Counted from the stretch's first letter, positions 23,801 to 34,420 are shown. The stretch is DNA of 64,000 bases from Hemerocallis citrina (GCA_017893485.1 CM030364.1:46835254-46899253); one strand, 5' to 3'. The notes: a model not told the origin generated them from the sequence alone. Program-made: numbers and translations.

Positions 23801-26800
23801 CATTGACAAAGTGATTTATAGGAGTGACTAGTGATGATTAAATCCTATCTGAGCTTTATAGGAGTGACTAGAAATTGACACTATTTGAAGATAATCATTC
23901 CTTGTAGTATCTTACTCGGATTTCTATTTGGTTTATAAGTTTGCTGCAGTTGTCATCTTGATATACTGCTGTTGTGCTGTACAAATCAGTAGTATGCCAA
24001 AGAAAGATGAGAGTTGTGCTGTATTGTTGTTGTCTCGCTGCAGCTGCTGCTGCTGGGGAAGAAGAAATTTTTTTGTACTTGTATTCCATGTCTCTTTCTA
24101 ATTGTGATACTTGAGTAATATAATGTAGATGATTGATAAATAGTTGGCTCAAAGTTATAGTTCATCTATAATGAGTAGTTGTATCAGTGTAGTTTGTTAC
24201 TAGTGTAGTTTGTTACTGATCAGTTGTTACTTTGCTACGGATGTTGCTACTTTGTTACTGATTTGTTACTTTGTTACTTTGTTACTTTGTATCAGTGTAT
24301 ATTTACGAGGCTAATATTGCTACTTTGTTACTGATCAGTTGTAAATTGCTGCGGATGTGTAAATGTTACTACTTTGTTACTAATCAGTTGCAAATTGATG
24401 CAGATGAGATGAATGTTGCTACTTTGTTACTGATCAGTTGCAAATTGCAACTTTGTTAGGAAGTGTAAATACTATTCTGTTTATAAGTTGTATACTATTC
24501 TGTTTACTGATCAGTTGCAAATTGCTACTTTGTTACTATTCTGTTTACTCTGTAAATTGCAACTTGTTATTACTTGTAAATGAATATTTGCAACAATATA
24601 TATTATTGATCTAACTACTGTAAATTTATGTGTTATGCTTGAAAGACCCGGAACCGAACCGGACCCGTGAAAAGAAATAGGACCCGAACCGGACCCAAAC
24701 CCGAATGGGAACGGGTAACATTTTTTTGAGGAACCGGAACCGGACCCGGACCCGAATTTCATGGGTCTGGGTCCGGGTCCAGCAGTTGGACCCGTCAATG
24801 AGCGGGTCCGGGTCCGGGTATTGAAGTACCCGCCCCGACCCGTTACTAGTGCTAATGCAATGGTTAGAATCAACATTTTTTTCTTGGAAATTGGTAATTT
24901 TGTACTATCTGTGACAAAAATGGGAAATGATGGGATTGGACTAAATCATGGATGTATCACAATCACTATAACAATAAATGACTTCACCTCATTCGGTAAG
25001 TTGCATCTCCAGATTTTTGTTGTGCTGCCTTCATTTGCATGTTATAAAAGTTCCCTTTTCCACTCAGTTCTCTTGCCAGAGCCTTGTTGCCACTTAGATA
25101 AGCTTCACTTGCCTGGCATGAATAAAATTGCTGATTAGTTTTTAATGTCAAATCAAAGGTAATCCTTGTAGAGATTTAAGAAGCAAGTATGGTTATCAAT
25201 GAAATCATCAATGGTAGCACTCATTAGATCTAGTTCTCCATATAAAGTCCGCAGAGATAATGAGCAACACTGCTGCACTAGAAGTATCGAAGACAAATTT
25301 AGCAAGAAATTCCTCCATAACACAAATAACGAAAATTTCCATGAGATGACAATGCAAAACAGATTTTATTTCAAAAAAAAAAATTCAATTTTTTACACTT
25401 CCAAGTTAAAACAATAAACTAAAATTTAAAAAAAAAAATCAGGCATGGACAACTTTGAACTTCTTCATCACAAACAGATCCATTCCGATCCCATCTCCCA
25501 CTCGCGTTTTATCTCTTCGCTCCTTTTCCTCTCTATTTTATTTTATACTCCCCCAATTTCTCCTGTAATAAAGATCTTTATAGATGGATCCAGACCAGGA
25601 AAGTTATGTCCACACATTGATACCTAAGTCCTGTCAATAAAAAGTTCACCTCATATTTATGAGAAAAGTGCATGATGACAAATGTCTAACGTAGGTCACA
25701 TTGATGACAATGCAGTTTTTCCCAACATATCCGATATATCCCCTGATGTTATTTTTTAAGGGACTCCACCGATTTAAAAATCTTGTCCACTTTGGGAAAA
25801 TATCCCCAACAAATCGGGCTGAATCAGATATTTCGCCAAAATATCACCAAGCATATGCCAACCCCCCCCCCCCCCCGCCCGACATGCTGAGTTTCCTATT
25901 CTGGAAACCATTCAACATACAGAATTGCAATTTAAGTTTTTCCAGAGATAGGTGCAATATTGACTGAAACTTGATATGCCGATTACAAGAAATTCTCACT
26001 GTGGAGAACTAGGTTCAAATCAATCCCTAATTTACTTTATCTATATCACTCACAATGTTAAATCCTTTTTATCGTTTGCTATTTTCTTTTATTTCCTTTT
26101 TTTTCCTATATGTCTTGCTATATATGTGTGAGAGAGAGAATCTCATCCTCCTAAATTTATCTAGACACATTAGGAGAAAATTTATTTATCAAGGCATTTT
26201 GATATTTAACGTATGTCCACAACATACACCACCAAACATATTTTTTCCCTAAATTCCGCTATTTAGAACCTTGCTATAATGTGCATCACTGTATAAAATT
26301 TAAGTGCATTCTATGCGTAATGCATGTTGCATCTATTAATATTTCGCATTATTTGTGTAAGCTATACGATATATGTGATAATGTACAAGATCGGCAACAA
26401 AACCTTAGTCCCAAAATATTGGGGTCAGCTTTATGAATCCTTCTCCACGCAACTCTATTGAGGGCTGCGTCTTTCATGAAATAAAATCCTATTAATCGCT
26501 TCAACCCAGGATTGTCTCGGTTTATGTAATAGGTGTCATGTATATAACAATTAGGATATATTTTCATACCGTACATTACAGCCTGACATGTATTAAGTAT
26601 CCCGAAACATTCTCCGACATATTTTGCTAGACATGAAAATTCTAGGGCTGATGTGATGCCGACATCCTCCATTTAAAACCTTTCCATAATGACAGTATTT
26701 TTTTTGAAGTTAACCCCAAGATCCTCTCTTACCCAACCCCTTGTTGTGGCAAATCCCATTCGGATTAATCCCAACCCTACGTAATAATTTGAGTTCTACC

Positions 26801-29800
26801 TTCTATGTTTAGCAGGCATCTACCGCAAAAGCCATATTCCAGTTGCTCTTATCACATGCAATTATAACCCCTAGCACAAGGCTTTTTTGAGTATTGATGT
26901 GTGACCAATAGCATTGGTATCGGGTCGGGTCGGGTCCCTCACTACCCAGACTCGGACCCGGTCCCCTACGGGTCCAAAAATTGGACCCAGACCCGGATCC
27001 GTGAGGACCGGGTCCGGTTCCGGGTCCTATTAAAATATTTCTACCCGTTCGGGTAGGAGCAGGAGTGTGAGCGGCGAGTAGAGGATTTAGAATAGAGGAG
27101 AGAAGAAAAACGCATGAGTTTTGAGTTTGGAAGAGGAAGATTTAGAATTGAGAAGGAGGGAAGGGATGAGGATAGAATATTTATTTTTATGTTGATTTTT
27201 GAGGTTTTTTTAACGGGTCCGGACCCGGACTCGAAACTACAACGGGTACCATTTTAGGACCCAGACCCGGATAGGCCGGGTCGGTTCCGGTCCAACGCCG
27301 GGTCCGGATCGGGTCCGGTTCGGATCCGGGTTTCGGGTGTTTATACCAATGCTAGTGAGGGTTTCGGGTGTTTATACCAATGCTAGTGACCAACAAGTGT
27401 TGAGACTGTAATGTAAGTAGTATTAGAAAAATTGTTGTACAGAGCATGTATTAAGATTTAACAGAAGGGGCAAAAGCACGTTCCAGAAGACTAAAAGCAC
27501 CTCTTGAGATATGGTGGGAGAAAGAAGAAAAAGAACTATTTTAAAAAGTTGCTTTGACCTATGTCAATTTTGTTTTTGGGGAATTTCATTCGCCCAATGG
27601 CAGAAAACTCCATCTCGACCGATGACTCGAAGGATTTGTTTGATATACGAGTTCTACAAGAGCCTCAGCCACCTATTTTTAGCAGAAATTTTCTGTGTCG
27701 TCCAAAATCAAATGACACATATAGCCTATGATCACAGCCAATGAAATCAGTCTGTGTTGAAAATTTACACATGGATAGATTAAACTATTGGTAAATGTTT
27801 ACCTGTTCCAAATATGCATTTCGAAGAAGTTCCAGATCACGAGCTTCCTCTCCAGAGTAGAAATATGTATTCTCTGCCCTCCCAGCAATGGGTTACAAAC
27901 ACAGGTTAAAACAGGTAACCCAAATTCAATGTTTAAATGAAATTTTTTCGAAAATGCTCTGTAGATAAAGTTGGAAAATATTACCCACTCCAGTCTCAAG
28001 CAAACCTTGAGCTGTTTGAGATGCAACCAAACTGGGAGTTTTGTCTTCATAAAGCATTTTCCCATGACCATTGTAAGAGCTAGCAAGGAGTTGAGAACTT
28101 CTCGAGCCAATACTGCTGTCCACAGAGTTATTTCTGGCATGTTTCCAATGAATATTGTCTTTGGGTGCGACTTTCCTTACAATTGAAGCATAATCTGTAG
28201 CACCTCGATGCACATTTGAAGTAGATTTATATCTATCTGAAACCTGGAGAAGATCTTGGGCGATCTTCGACTGCCCATGGCGACCATCTGGCGATGGAAG
28301 TGGCTGCAACCCTAGTCTGCTAAAGCTAGGAAAGCTAGGGACACCTGAGGACTCCAAGTTCAGAGTTTGACTGAAACCACCATCCCCTTGAAGCTGCTAT
28401 TGGTGTCAAATAAAGTTAGTGTAACACCAGAAGTCTACAAAGCAGATTATGGAAGTTGACGAGAATATAATAATAATAGAGAATTATGGAGTGTGCAAAA
28501 ACAAAATAAGTAATTTATACTTTCCCTCCTTTTTCCTCTTCAGCAAAGATATCATATTCGCTCTTCCAAATTTGAATGGAAATAAAAACCACAATGATGG
28601 TAAATTGAATTGGTAACCACTTTTTAAGTAATTGATTTGCAATATCATCAAATAATGACAAAAGAAAGGTTGCACATTGACGAAGGGTAGAGAAGCATAA
28701 CAAGGACAAAATATGTCAAGAACTTTGCACTATAAAGGAAATCACTACCTAACATATTAATTCAAGCATAATCTGATAATAGAAATTTGAAAGATAAGAT
28801 CAGTGAGGGAAGGCATCACCTTTAAACACCCACCTCCAACCCCCCCCCCCACAAATACAACCACCAGAACAAAACAAAACCACATACTAGCCAGATTTAT
28901 TGACTTCAAAGATTATTCAATAAAAAAAGGAAAAAGAGTGTCAGACAAGCTTTCTTCCTAGATTTTGTTAATAATTTTTTGTTCTTCTATGAAAGGAAAT
29001 GGAATCAGACAACAATCACATGTTTCATAAACCAACATAATACATCATTTTCCAATTAAATCAATAATTTAAGCCTTCTATCTAGACACGTTTCGAGAAT
29101 TTCTGATGTAGTCTATCTGCATTTTCCAGTAAAATAACAATGCAATTAAAATTTAATGAAGAATGCACCTACGAATTTCTTGCTATCAATCTAAAATATG
29201 TGAAAGTGCCCTTTCACAATTTTATTCCCTTGCGAAAATTAAGAACTTTTCCTCACATATTGGCTACTGTTTGTTTCGAGTAACTGATTCTTCTCATGCA
29301 AAATTCTTAGTTCTTACTTCAGAAAGCCTCCTAAACTATGGGCTATGAAGCACCAATACGGGTACGGCAATACGCGTACGGGGACACGGGTACGGGGGAT
29401 ACGACAATTTTCGAATAAGTAGAATACAGGATACAACGGGGATATGGCTGTATATATATATATATATATAGCTAAATAATATCTCTTGTTAATAAGGAAA
29501 TGGTAATTATCATTCATTAAACATAAATAAGATAATCCATAAATACTATAATAATTGTTCATAAGCATAAGCAATAACATAAGTAAACAAAGTAAATTCA
29601 TAAGCAATATAACATAAGTAGACTGAAGGTAGGAGCTGATTTGAGTTGAGCAAGAACTGATTTCAGTTCTTATTCGAATAAGATAAGAAAACCCTAACTT
29701 ATCTTTTCTTATTTCTTCAAGTTAACCCCCAAATTCATTTTTTTTATGTTTTAAACCCAAAAATCATTTCATTCTAACAATTTTAACCCCGAGTCGTATC

Positions 29801-30913
29801 TCCACCGTGTCCTATGTATCCCACCGTGTCAGCCGTGTATCCCTGCCGTATCCATTTAATAAAAAAATACAGGACGCGTTTCAGCCGTATCCTATATGTA
29901 TCCGGCCGTATCCCGTACCGGACACATATAGGATACGGGAACGGCACCCTCCGTGAAGGATCCGTGCTTCATAGACTATGGGTCAGCACATTCACTTCAC
30001 TGTGAATGCCAATTTTAGTTGTCAGAAATCCTCATTCTTCTGAATGAGCTTTCCAATGAACTGCAAAATATGCGCTCCTATCTCCGGACCGAGCGCAATA
30101 CACATTTCCAAAATAGAAGAAATCTTGCATCTACTTTTGTATTTCAATATTAAGTCATGCAAGTGAAATATAGCAAACCATTCTCAAATCTATATAGTTC
30201 CTGAAATCCCTTTCACCAACAGAATAATTGTTCACATATACAAAAAAAATTACCTCAAGCTGACCGAGCATTTTGATTGTGTAGTTCAAATCACATCTAT
30301 TTGCATAATACATATCTGCAAGGATTTCAGCAGAATAACCAGGAAATTGTGATGACAAAAACTCAACAGCTTCAAGCGCAGCATTCTCTACATCTGATTG
30401 ATTGACTACCAAATTATTGGTAAATCCATCACTTACATCACCGTTGTAGTGATCCCTAGTTATAAATTGTTTATCCCAGGAGCTGGTAGCAGAGCCTAAA
30501 TACCCCAAGTTCCCTTTCAAGTGGATATTGTTTGCACCAAGAGGAGATTTACCTTGCCAAGTGCCAAATGACTCACTGGGTCCTGATGCAGAAACTCTTG
30601 ATGTTTCTATACCTCCATGTATAGACAAGCCTTCAAGCGAAAGCTGTTCCCGGCTGGGAATGTTGTCTTCTCTTACAATGTTGAAGTCGGGAGTAATGTC
30701 ATCAGGAAGTTGACAGCGCCAATACTGGTGTGCTTCATCATCAGAATGATTTGAAATAGATGACTCCGAGCGACCAAAGATTGCTGTTCCCGAAGTTCCC
30801 ACTGAATCCCCACTGCGGGAATCTGAAGCTCTCTTGTTTCCATAGGTGGCCCGGAGGGAGGATGGGACAAATTCAGCTGCATTAGGATTTAATGTGGTAA
30901 CCATGTTTGACAT
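11891..30913 (-). CDS. CID7-like: CID7-like polyadenylate-binding-protein-interacting protein (PAM2-CUE-DUF1771-Smr), five exons
   Basis: Coding exons are 30254-30913, 27985-28393, 27803-27873, 24988-25112 and 11891-12194. All use GT-AG borders. Lengths sum to 1569 nt, exactly 523 codons including the stop, with matching phases. Residues 7-17 are a PAM2 motif ([11 protein letters not shown]), which binds the MLLE domain of poly(A)-binding protein. About 172-220 form a CUE domain ([20 protein letters not shown]), a ubiquitin-binding fold. About 365-415 are DUF1771 ([14 protein letters not shown], then [13 protein letters not shown] across the intron). About 438-522 are the Smr domain, ending [10 protein letters not shown]. 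The Smr signatures are altered: LHRL where LHGL is usual, and GPGQLSNG where G-TGHHTRG-like sequence is usual. The start ATG is 30911-30913; a second in-frame ATG at 30902-30904 has a better context (AACATGG). Introns carry many transposons; the last is 12.8 kb. It is probably cytoplasmic and RNA-linked. Expression is unproven, but intact frames argue against old pseudogene status. Confidence 0.9.
12195..12589 (-). other. Start of the 12.8-kb last intron (3' side)
   Basis: Intronic sequence next to the acceptor of the last CID7-like exon (TTTATCAG on the minus strand, at 12195-12202). No gene or transposon end was recognised in this part. Confidence 0.5.
12590..13238. mobile_element. Fold-back (MITE-like) element with duplicated core
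   Basis: The left end (about 12594-12640, AGCTCACTGAAATATTCTGA then TTCCATATAACTCAC) matches the reverse complement of the right end (about 13190-13238, AACTCACTAACAAATG then TTCCAAATAACTCAC). This gives inverted terminal repeats of about 45 bp. No clear target duplication was found, so the class is unknown. The inside holds a tandem duplication of about 290 bp, listed separately. Confidence 0.55.
12618..13195. repeat. Tandem duplication of about 292 bp
   Basis: Copies at 12618-12909 and 12910-13195 share almost all sequence, from CCATATAACTCACAAATAAC through GGGATTATTATG to GTGCTTT-TGGGTG. Small differences include A-run length. The duplication lies inside the fold-back element. Confidence 0.88.
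13438..14178. mobile_element. Harbinger-like MITE with repeated GACGGTATA palindromes
   Basis: Terminal inverted repeats GAGCATCCACA (13438-13448) and TGTGGATGCTC (14168-14178) are flanked by the 3-bp duplication TAA (13435-13437 and 14179-14181), which fits the PIF/Harbinger class. Inside are five or six near-palindromes of the form GACGGTATAA-CATATACCGTC. No transposase frame is present. Confidence 0.8.
13590..14058. repeat. Array of dispersed GACGGTATA...TATACCGTC palindromes
   Basis: Near-palindromic copies at 13590-13611, 13642-13664, 13703-13725, 13824-13843 (shortened) and 13988-14010, with a half-copy at 14045-14058. They are separated by A/T-rich runs and all lie inside the Harbinger-like MITE. 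Confidence 0.85.
14242..15543 (-). pseudogene. RTE LINE reverse transcriptase remnant
   Basis: Frame 15277-15543 has [12 protein letters not shown], an RT entry phrase. Frame 14708-15022 has the catalytic region, with [15 protein letters not shown] and the FADD box in [15 protein letters not shown]. Frame 14242-14502 is the C-terminal stretch ([20 protein letters not shown] then [12 protein letters not shown]). The frames are separate, so the protein is broken. The domain order and wording are those of plant RTE elements. Confidence 0.85.
15591..16325. other. Unclassified repeat-like stretch with GATTAATCG motifs
   Basis: Both edges (about 15605-15720 and 16255-16325) are rich in GATTAATCGCTAATCGG-type words in both orientations. 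The middle is C-rich with runs such as CAAACCCAACCCGACC. It may be an old DNA transposon. No target duplication was resolved and no gene is evident. Confidence 0.4.
16331..16528 (-). repeat. 3' LTR of Copia element 3
   Basis: A 198-bp LTR, very similar to 20865-21060 along its whole length. The differences are a few substitutions and a 2-4 bp indel near ATAGATTAGGAAAC. Confidence 0.92.
16536..17745 (-). pseudogene. Copia element 3 reverse transcriptase and RNase H
   Basis: Frame 17308-17745 holds the RT palm with [16 protein letters not shown] and an intact YADD box at 17479-17490. Frame 16925-17311 holds the RT end and RNase H start ([18 protein letters not shown], then YTDADWAGS). Frame 16536-16829 holds the RNase H end ([20 protein letters not shown], then HIEVDRFFI). 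At least two frameshifts separate them. It is a relatively young but inactive copy. Confidence 0.88.
17975..19570 (-). pseudogene. Copia element 3 integrase and linker
   Basis: Frame 19073-19570 has the pre-integrase zinc-finger region ([15 protein letters not shown]) and the integrase start ([10 protein letters not shown]). Frame 18445-19113 has [10 protein letters not shown] and [15 protein letters not shown], so the second Asp and the catalytic Glu are kept. Frame 17975-18400 is the acidic, proline-rich linker with duplicated EEDP-type segments before RT. A frameshift near 19073-19113 breaks integrase in two. Confidence 0.87.
19563..20099 (-). pseudogene. Copia element 3 zinc knuckle and protease
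   Basis: The frame carries a CCHC zinc knuckle, [14 protein letters not shown], then the protease motif [12 protein letters not shown]. The usual motif is Asp-Ser-Gly-Ala; here Ser replaces the Gly beside the catalytic Asp, which should impair the enzyme. It ends [12 protein letters not shown], the usual protease end. The gag core expected upstream is absent. Confidence 0.83.
20100..20864 (-). other. GC-rich leader of Copia element 3 in place of gag
   Basis: From the primer site to the zinc knuckle the element has GC-rich sequence with G/C triplet character and no UBN2-like gag. A CAACA-rich stretch lies at 20040-20230. It could be captured host sequence or a diverged leader. No frame matches a family I recognise. 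Confidence 0.45.
20865..21060 (-). repeat. 5' LTR of Copia element 3
   Basis: A 196-bp LTR, TGTTGAAA to TTTCAACA, followed by the duplication CCAAA. The primer site sits immediately left of it. Confidence 0.92.
21146..24854. mobile_element. hAT-type element of 3.7 kb, no intact transposase
   Basis: The left end is TAGCACTGGTA and the right end is the reverse complement of TAGCACTAGTA. Each is followed by a block of GGACCC/GGGTCC-type subterminal repeats (21160-21400 and 24640-24850). Flanking 8-mers CTGCCATG and ATGCAATG agree at six of eight bases, as a worn hAT duplication would. The inside has a C/T-rich leader near 21400-21760, a possible start ATGGCTGAGGAAAGC near 22935, and tandem repeats, but no transposase frame. 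It is related to the three shorter hAT copies in this window. Confidence 0.75.
22975..24560. repeat. Tandem and segmental repeats inside the hAT element
   Basis: A 53-bp unit around GCTAGTTGATCAACTGTGAG is doubled at 22985-23100. A roughly 125-bp block starting ACAAGTGATGATGAG is repeated at 23150-23280 and 23755-23880. A roughly 200-bp block around TTGCTACTTTGTTACTGATC is repeated at 23490-23690 and 24275-24495, with further single copies of that word between and after. Confidence 0.85.
24855..24987 (-). other. CID7-like intron 4, 5' side
   Basis: Short intronic stretch after the donor of exon 4 (GTGAAG on the minus strand, ending at 24987). Nothing else is recognised. Confidence 0.5.
25113..26909 (-). 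other. CID7-like intron 3, 3' part
   Basis: AT-rich intron sequence with a poly-C run near 25860-25876. A phrase CCCAAAATATTGGGGTCAGC near 26410 resembles the 3' end of plant RTE-like elements. A 107-codon minus-strand open frame at 26349-26672 runs through it; I recognise no family in it and do not call it a gene. Confidence 0.45.
26910..27385. mobile_element. hAT MITE of 476 bp with perfect 8-bp duplication
   Basis: Ends are TAGCATTGGTAT and ATACCAATGCTA, flanked by identical GTGACCAA (26902-26909 and 27386-27393). The subterminal regions are packed with GGGTCCGG/GGACCCGG words. The last 31 bp at the right (GGTTTCGGGTGTTTATACCA and following) are present twice in tandem, so the right terminus is duplicated. 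It lies in intron 3 of the CID7-like gene. Confidence 0.92.
27394..27802 (-). other. CID7-like intron 3, 5' part
   Basis: Intron sequence between the hAT MITE and the donor of exon 3 (GTAAACATT on the minus strand). No further feature is supported. Confidence 0.5.
28394..29342 (-). other. CID7-like intron 1 of the coding region, 3' part
   Basis: AT-rich intron sequence with a short poly-C run near 28841-28850. No gene, RNA or element end was recognised. It ends in the TSD of the MITE at 29343. Confidence 0.5.
29343..29974. mobile_element. hAT-like MITE of 632 bp with perfect 8-bp duplication
   Basis: The left end is CTATGAAGCACCAATACGGG and the right end is the reverse complement of CTATGAAGCACGGATCC. 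Identical ACTATGGG flanks lie at 29335-29342 and 29975-29982. Subterminal regions repeat GTACGGG, GGATACGG and CCGTATCC words. A TA microsatellite lies near 29450-29470. Its sequence family differs from the TAGCATTGG hAT copies. It sits between exons 1 and 2 of the CID7-like coding region. Confidence 0.88.
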
Positions 30914-31009
30914 GTGACTTTTGTTACTTTCAAAAAAAATTACAGAGCGGCGACAGATGCAAAGCCTTCGGCACAGAAGAAAAATTTTCTGGAAGATGTC
31001 ATCCCAAAC
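30914..31009 (-). other. 5' untranslated part of the first CID7-like coding exon
   Basis: A strong acceptor (AATAATTTGCAG on the minus strand) ends at 31010, making 31009 the first exon base. The 96 bases up to the start ATG contain an in-frame stop relative to the upstream candidate exon, so they should be untranslated. An extra start upstream in this exon is not needed to explain the PAM2 N-terminus. Confidence 0.6.
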
Positions 31010-31425
31010 CTGCAAATTATTTGTGAAGTCAGAATACCTAGTACAAGAATGCCATACAGCAAAAGCATGGTGCAGAATATCAGTTCAGCGCTAGTGGAAA
31101 ACAGAAACAACTTAATCCCTTGATAGCGAGAATTGTACCATCAATACTCGATAGCATCAAACTTTCAATGTGAAAAAAATACAAAAAGCAGAGAATAAGA
31201 GGAATGATTATTGTTGAACAAGACACGTTTAAGAAACATTCATTTGCTACAAAAATTTCTTTCCTATTTAGACTCTACAACGCAATGAGCTTGGAAACCA
31301 GTATGCATGTGCAACATACATATTTTCCCTTTAAATAAGGTTTTTTGTACTCGACATTTATATACTCAAAATGGACTCCATGACCCAAGAACGTTGAGGC
31401 CATAAAAAACACATCTTTCATTTTA
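31010..31425 (-). other. Intron sequence upstream of the CID7-like coding exons
   Basis: Non-coding sequence between the acceptor at 31010 and Mutator-like element 1. It ends in TTCATTTTA (31417-31425), the left duplication of that element. Confidence 0.5.
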
Positions 31426-31990
31426 GGGTTAAGACGAAATGACACCCAAACTTTATCCTAATTCCCAAATAGCACCCAAACTTTTTATAATACCCAAATA
31501 GCACCCGAAATTTTAAAAATAGAACCAAAAAACACATGTCGTTAAGTTTTCTGTTAAGTTAATGGAATATACCCTCGAATATACCTCTTAATGGATTTAC
31601 ACGTGTTAAGAAGCGTGTGGAATATCGAAATTGCATGTGAAATGTCGAAATTGCCCTCATCTCCTTATACAAATTACAAAACTCATCACCATCTCCACCA
31701 ACTCCAACAACCATCATCTCCACCACCATCTCCACCATCATCTCTAACCACCATTGCCATCATTTCCAATCACCACCTCCACCACCATCTCCACCACCGA
31801 CCATGTCCAACCACCATGGAGGCGGCTCCACCTTGATGGTCCGGTGTTCAACCGAACACCCAAATTTATTTTTTACTTGGTATACATGTAAAATTTTTAG
31901 AATAACATTAGTTCTAACACTCTATCTCAAAGTCAAAGAAAACTCAATCCTTAAAAAATGAACACCCATCCAAAAAAACTCGCCCACAAG

Positions 31991-33166
31991 TGATGATGAC
32001 ATCGGTTCTGTTTTGTTTTGTTTTGAAATTTAGCCATATGTAGTAGTTTTGCAATTTGCACCATTTATTTTCTGTATTGGAATATTTTGGAAATTTGTAT
32101 TAAGATTTTGTTTTGAGTCTATATATAAGCCTTGAGAATAATGAAATGAGAAAGTATGTTATTATTGATTAAAAAACTTACATGTGTTGAGTTTATTGCT
32201 CTTCATCCTTTTCTTGTGCGTGAGGCCATAAGAGAACATTAAGGTTTGTGAGAAATCCTACGAAAGTATTAGGGTTTATGAGAAGCCCTAAACTACACTC
32301 AAATCCCCAAATCCATTATACAAAATCCCTAACCCTAACCCCTTCATAGCCGCCATCTTCATCATCTCCACCTTCTCCCTCAAAACCCGTGTTCCTCCCT
32401 AATCTCTTCTTCTTTCCCCACTAAAACCCAAACCACCTTCATCTCCCTCCTTGTTACTCCACTGCCTTGCCCCCACCATTACCGTCACCTTGCCGCCTTG
32501 ACGCCAGCCGCGCAGCCTCCTCGGTAGCCCCGAGCACCACTCACCTCACCACCGTAGCAACCCCAGAGCTGCTCACCCTTGTTGCTCCTTCCCGCAACTC
32601 CGGCACCCCGACTCCTCCCCAAACCGCTGCTCCTCCTTCCTGCCTCCAGCAACGCCATTTCACCATCAACCCCGATCCGCCACCACCAGCCTGTACTGAA
32701 GCCTCCCCCGACCACCTGCAGCAGTTGAGTTCCCTCGCCGGCACCACCATGCCTTACACCGAACAACAGCAAGAACCCTTTTGCTGCCTTTGACCCCAAC
32801 AGCACACCCGGGGTCCTTGGTTACGATCCCTTCCATCGAATTCCGGTGAGATCTTTTCAATTCTCCATTATTTGTGGTACTATCTATCGTCTCTAGAGTA
32901 TTGTCTGAATTTACCGTCGCCCACAAATATTGAGTGTGTGCTTTTACTTGCTAATTAGAGTACAAACCATTATTGCATATTTTACTTGCTAAAAATGCTT
33001 AGGTATATAATTATTGATTGTTAGGATTGAATCTTTATTTCATATCTTCAAAATTCATCAAACCAATTAGTAGTTTAATTTCTGACTTAATCTGCATTAC
33101 ATGTTGGTAAACTTGATCTTTTAAAATTTTTGAAACTTTTCTACTTAGGGTTAAGTTTACATCATT
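31991..33166 (+). repeat. 5' LTR of the chromovirus
   Basis: A 1176-bp LTR with a TATATAA promoter-like box at 32123-32129 and a C-rich leader (32440-32800) that creates spurious proline-rich frames. It aligns with 35231-35718 plus 39640-40340, the two parts of the split 3' LTR. Confidence 0.88.
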
Positions 33167-33390
33167 TTGGTATCAGAACGAAGGTTTTTAAAATCCTAGT
33201 TCTTGCATTATTTAGTCATATTTTTTGTATTCATTTAGGATCATTTTAGGGTTTAGCTCTTTAGATCATTTCAGATTTTTTTAAAAAAAGGTTCTATTTG
33301 CATTTAGGAATTATTTGCATTCAATGATTTAGGTCATTTTATAATAAAAAAATTAGGCGCACTTAGGTCGCGTTTTCCCAAATTTCATCA

Positions 33391-34420
33391 ATGGACAACA
33401 CTGACATTTCCACTACCCTCGCTGTTATTCAAGCAACTCGCTAATATCAATCAATGGCTTGAGCAAGTGGAATTAAATCAAAAGGTTTTCCTCGAGCTTC
33501 ATGCTAATCGTCAGATCCCTCAAGAGAATGATCGTGACGGTCGACGTCAAGATCGTAACCCTGACGAACAATACAGAAAGAATGTTTAGGCTGACGTTTT
33601 TTCACTTTGAAGGCTACATGGAACCTCAAGATTATCTCAATTGGATCCGTGCTATGGATCACTACTTTGTGTGGTTTGACATGAACAAAATCCTGAAGGT
33701 CAAATTTACCACGATGAAATTGACTAGTAAAGCTCAACAACACTGGACCAATTTTGAACATGCCTGCAAAGGTCGAGGCCTGACAGCCATAGCCACTTGG
33801 AAAGCCCTGAAAGAGAAGCTCACCAAGAGATATGTACCTTTGTCATTCCACACCAGATTGCAAGATTCGTGGAACCAACTCTATCAAGAAAGCAAATATA
33901 CCCAAGAATATGTTGATAAGTTTGATGATTTCTTCATTCGATGCAATGTCTTAGGTAAAGAGAGCGAAAAACAAACTCTCTAGATTCAAAGCTTGACTAC
34001 AAACCGATCTTAGGAATGAGCTAATTCATAAAAATATGGATTCATTGGCAGCAACTTATGTCATTGTCCTCGATATGGATTCCCTTAAAGAAAATTTTCC
34101 TTACAAGTCCAGCGATTCGAGAGATCATTCCTCTAAAATGACCTCTACCGAGCCCTCTAGGCCTGAGCCCTCCTCTTCTCAATACCCAATAAGTCTTGCC
34201 CAAGTCAGCCTACTTCAAAATTCTATTCACCTAGAAATGACAACACAGGACAGAACACTGAAAGAGACTACTCTAAGATTGATCATCTCACTAATAGTTA
34301 TAAATGCAAAGGATACGGCCATATTGCTGACAATTGTCCCAGTTCCAGTAAGGTCAACATCATAGAAGGTACCATTGTCATTGCTAATGAGCCCGACAAT
34401 GAGTTTACCTATGAACCTCA
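33391..34420 (+). pseudogene. Chromovirus gag and zinc knuckle remnant
   Basis: An ATG at 33391 (MDNTDISTTLAVIQA) begins a frame that soon shifts. Frame 33501-33983 has the Gypsy gag core (YLNWIRAMDHYFVWFDMN and HWTNFEHACKGRG). The knuckle CKGYGHIADNC lies near 34306-34338 in another frame. Several frameshifts and a stop at 33981 mean no complete gag. Confidence 0.82.

Noticed and set aside
23480..24560. Possible CRISPR-like array (regular repeats with TGATCAGTTGCA)
   Set aside because: The host is a plant, repeats are imperfect and unevenly spaced, and the block sits inside a hAT element.
26349..26672. 107-codon minus-strand open frame in CID7-like intron 3
   Set aside because: No family recognised, no good splice context, and it overlaps a CCCAAAATATTGGGGTCAGC phrase that resembles a LINE-type 3' end. 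It is probably chance coding in repeat sequence.
32467..32805. Proline/serine-rich frames on both strands, repeated at 39566-40006
   Set aside because: They lie in the C-rich leader of the chromovirus LTR and recur in its second LTR, so they are repeat artefacts, not genes.
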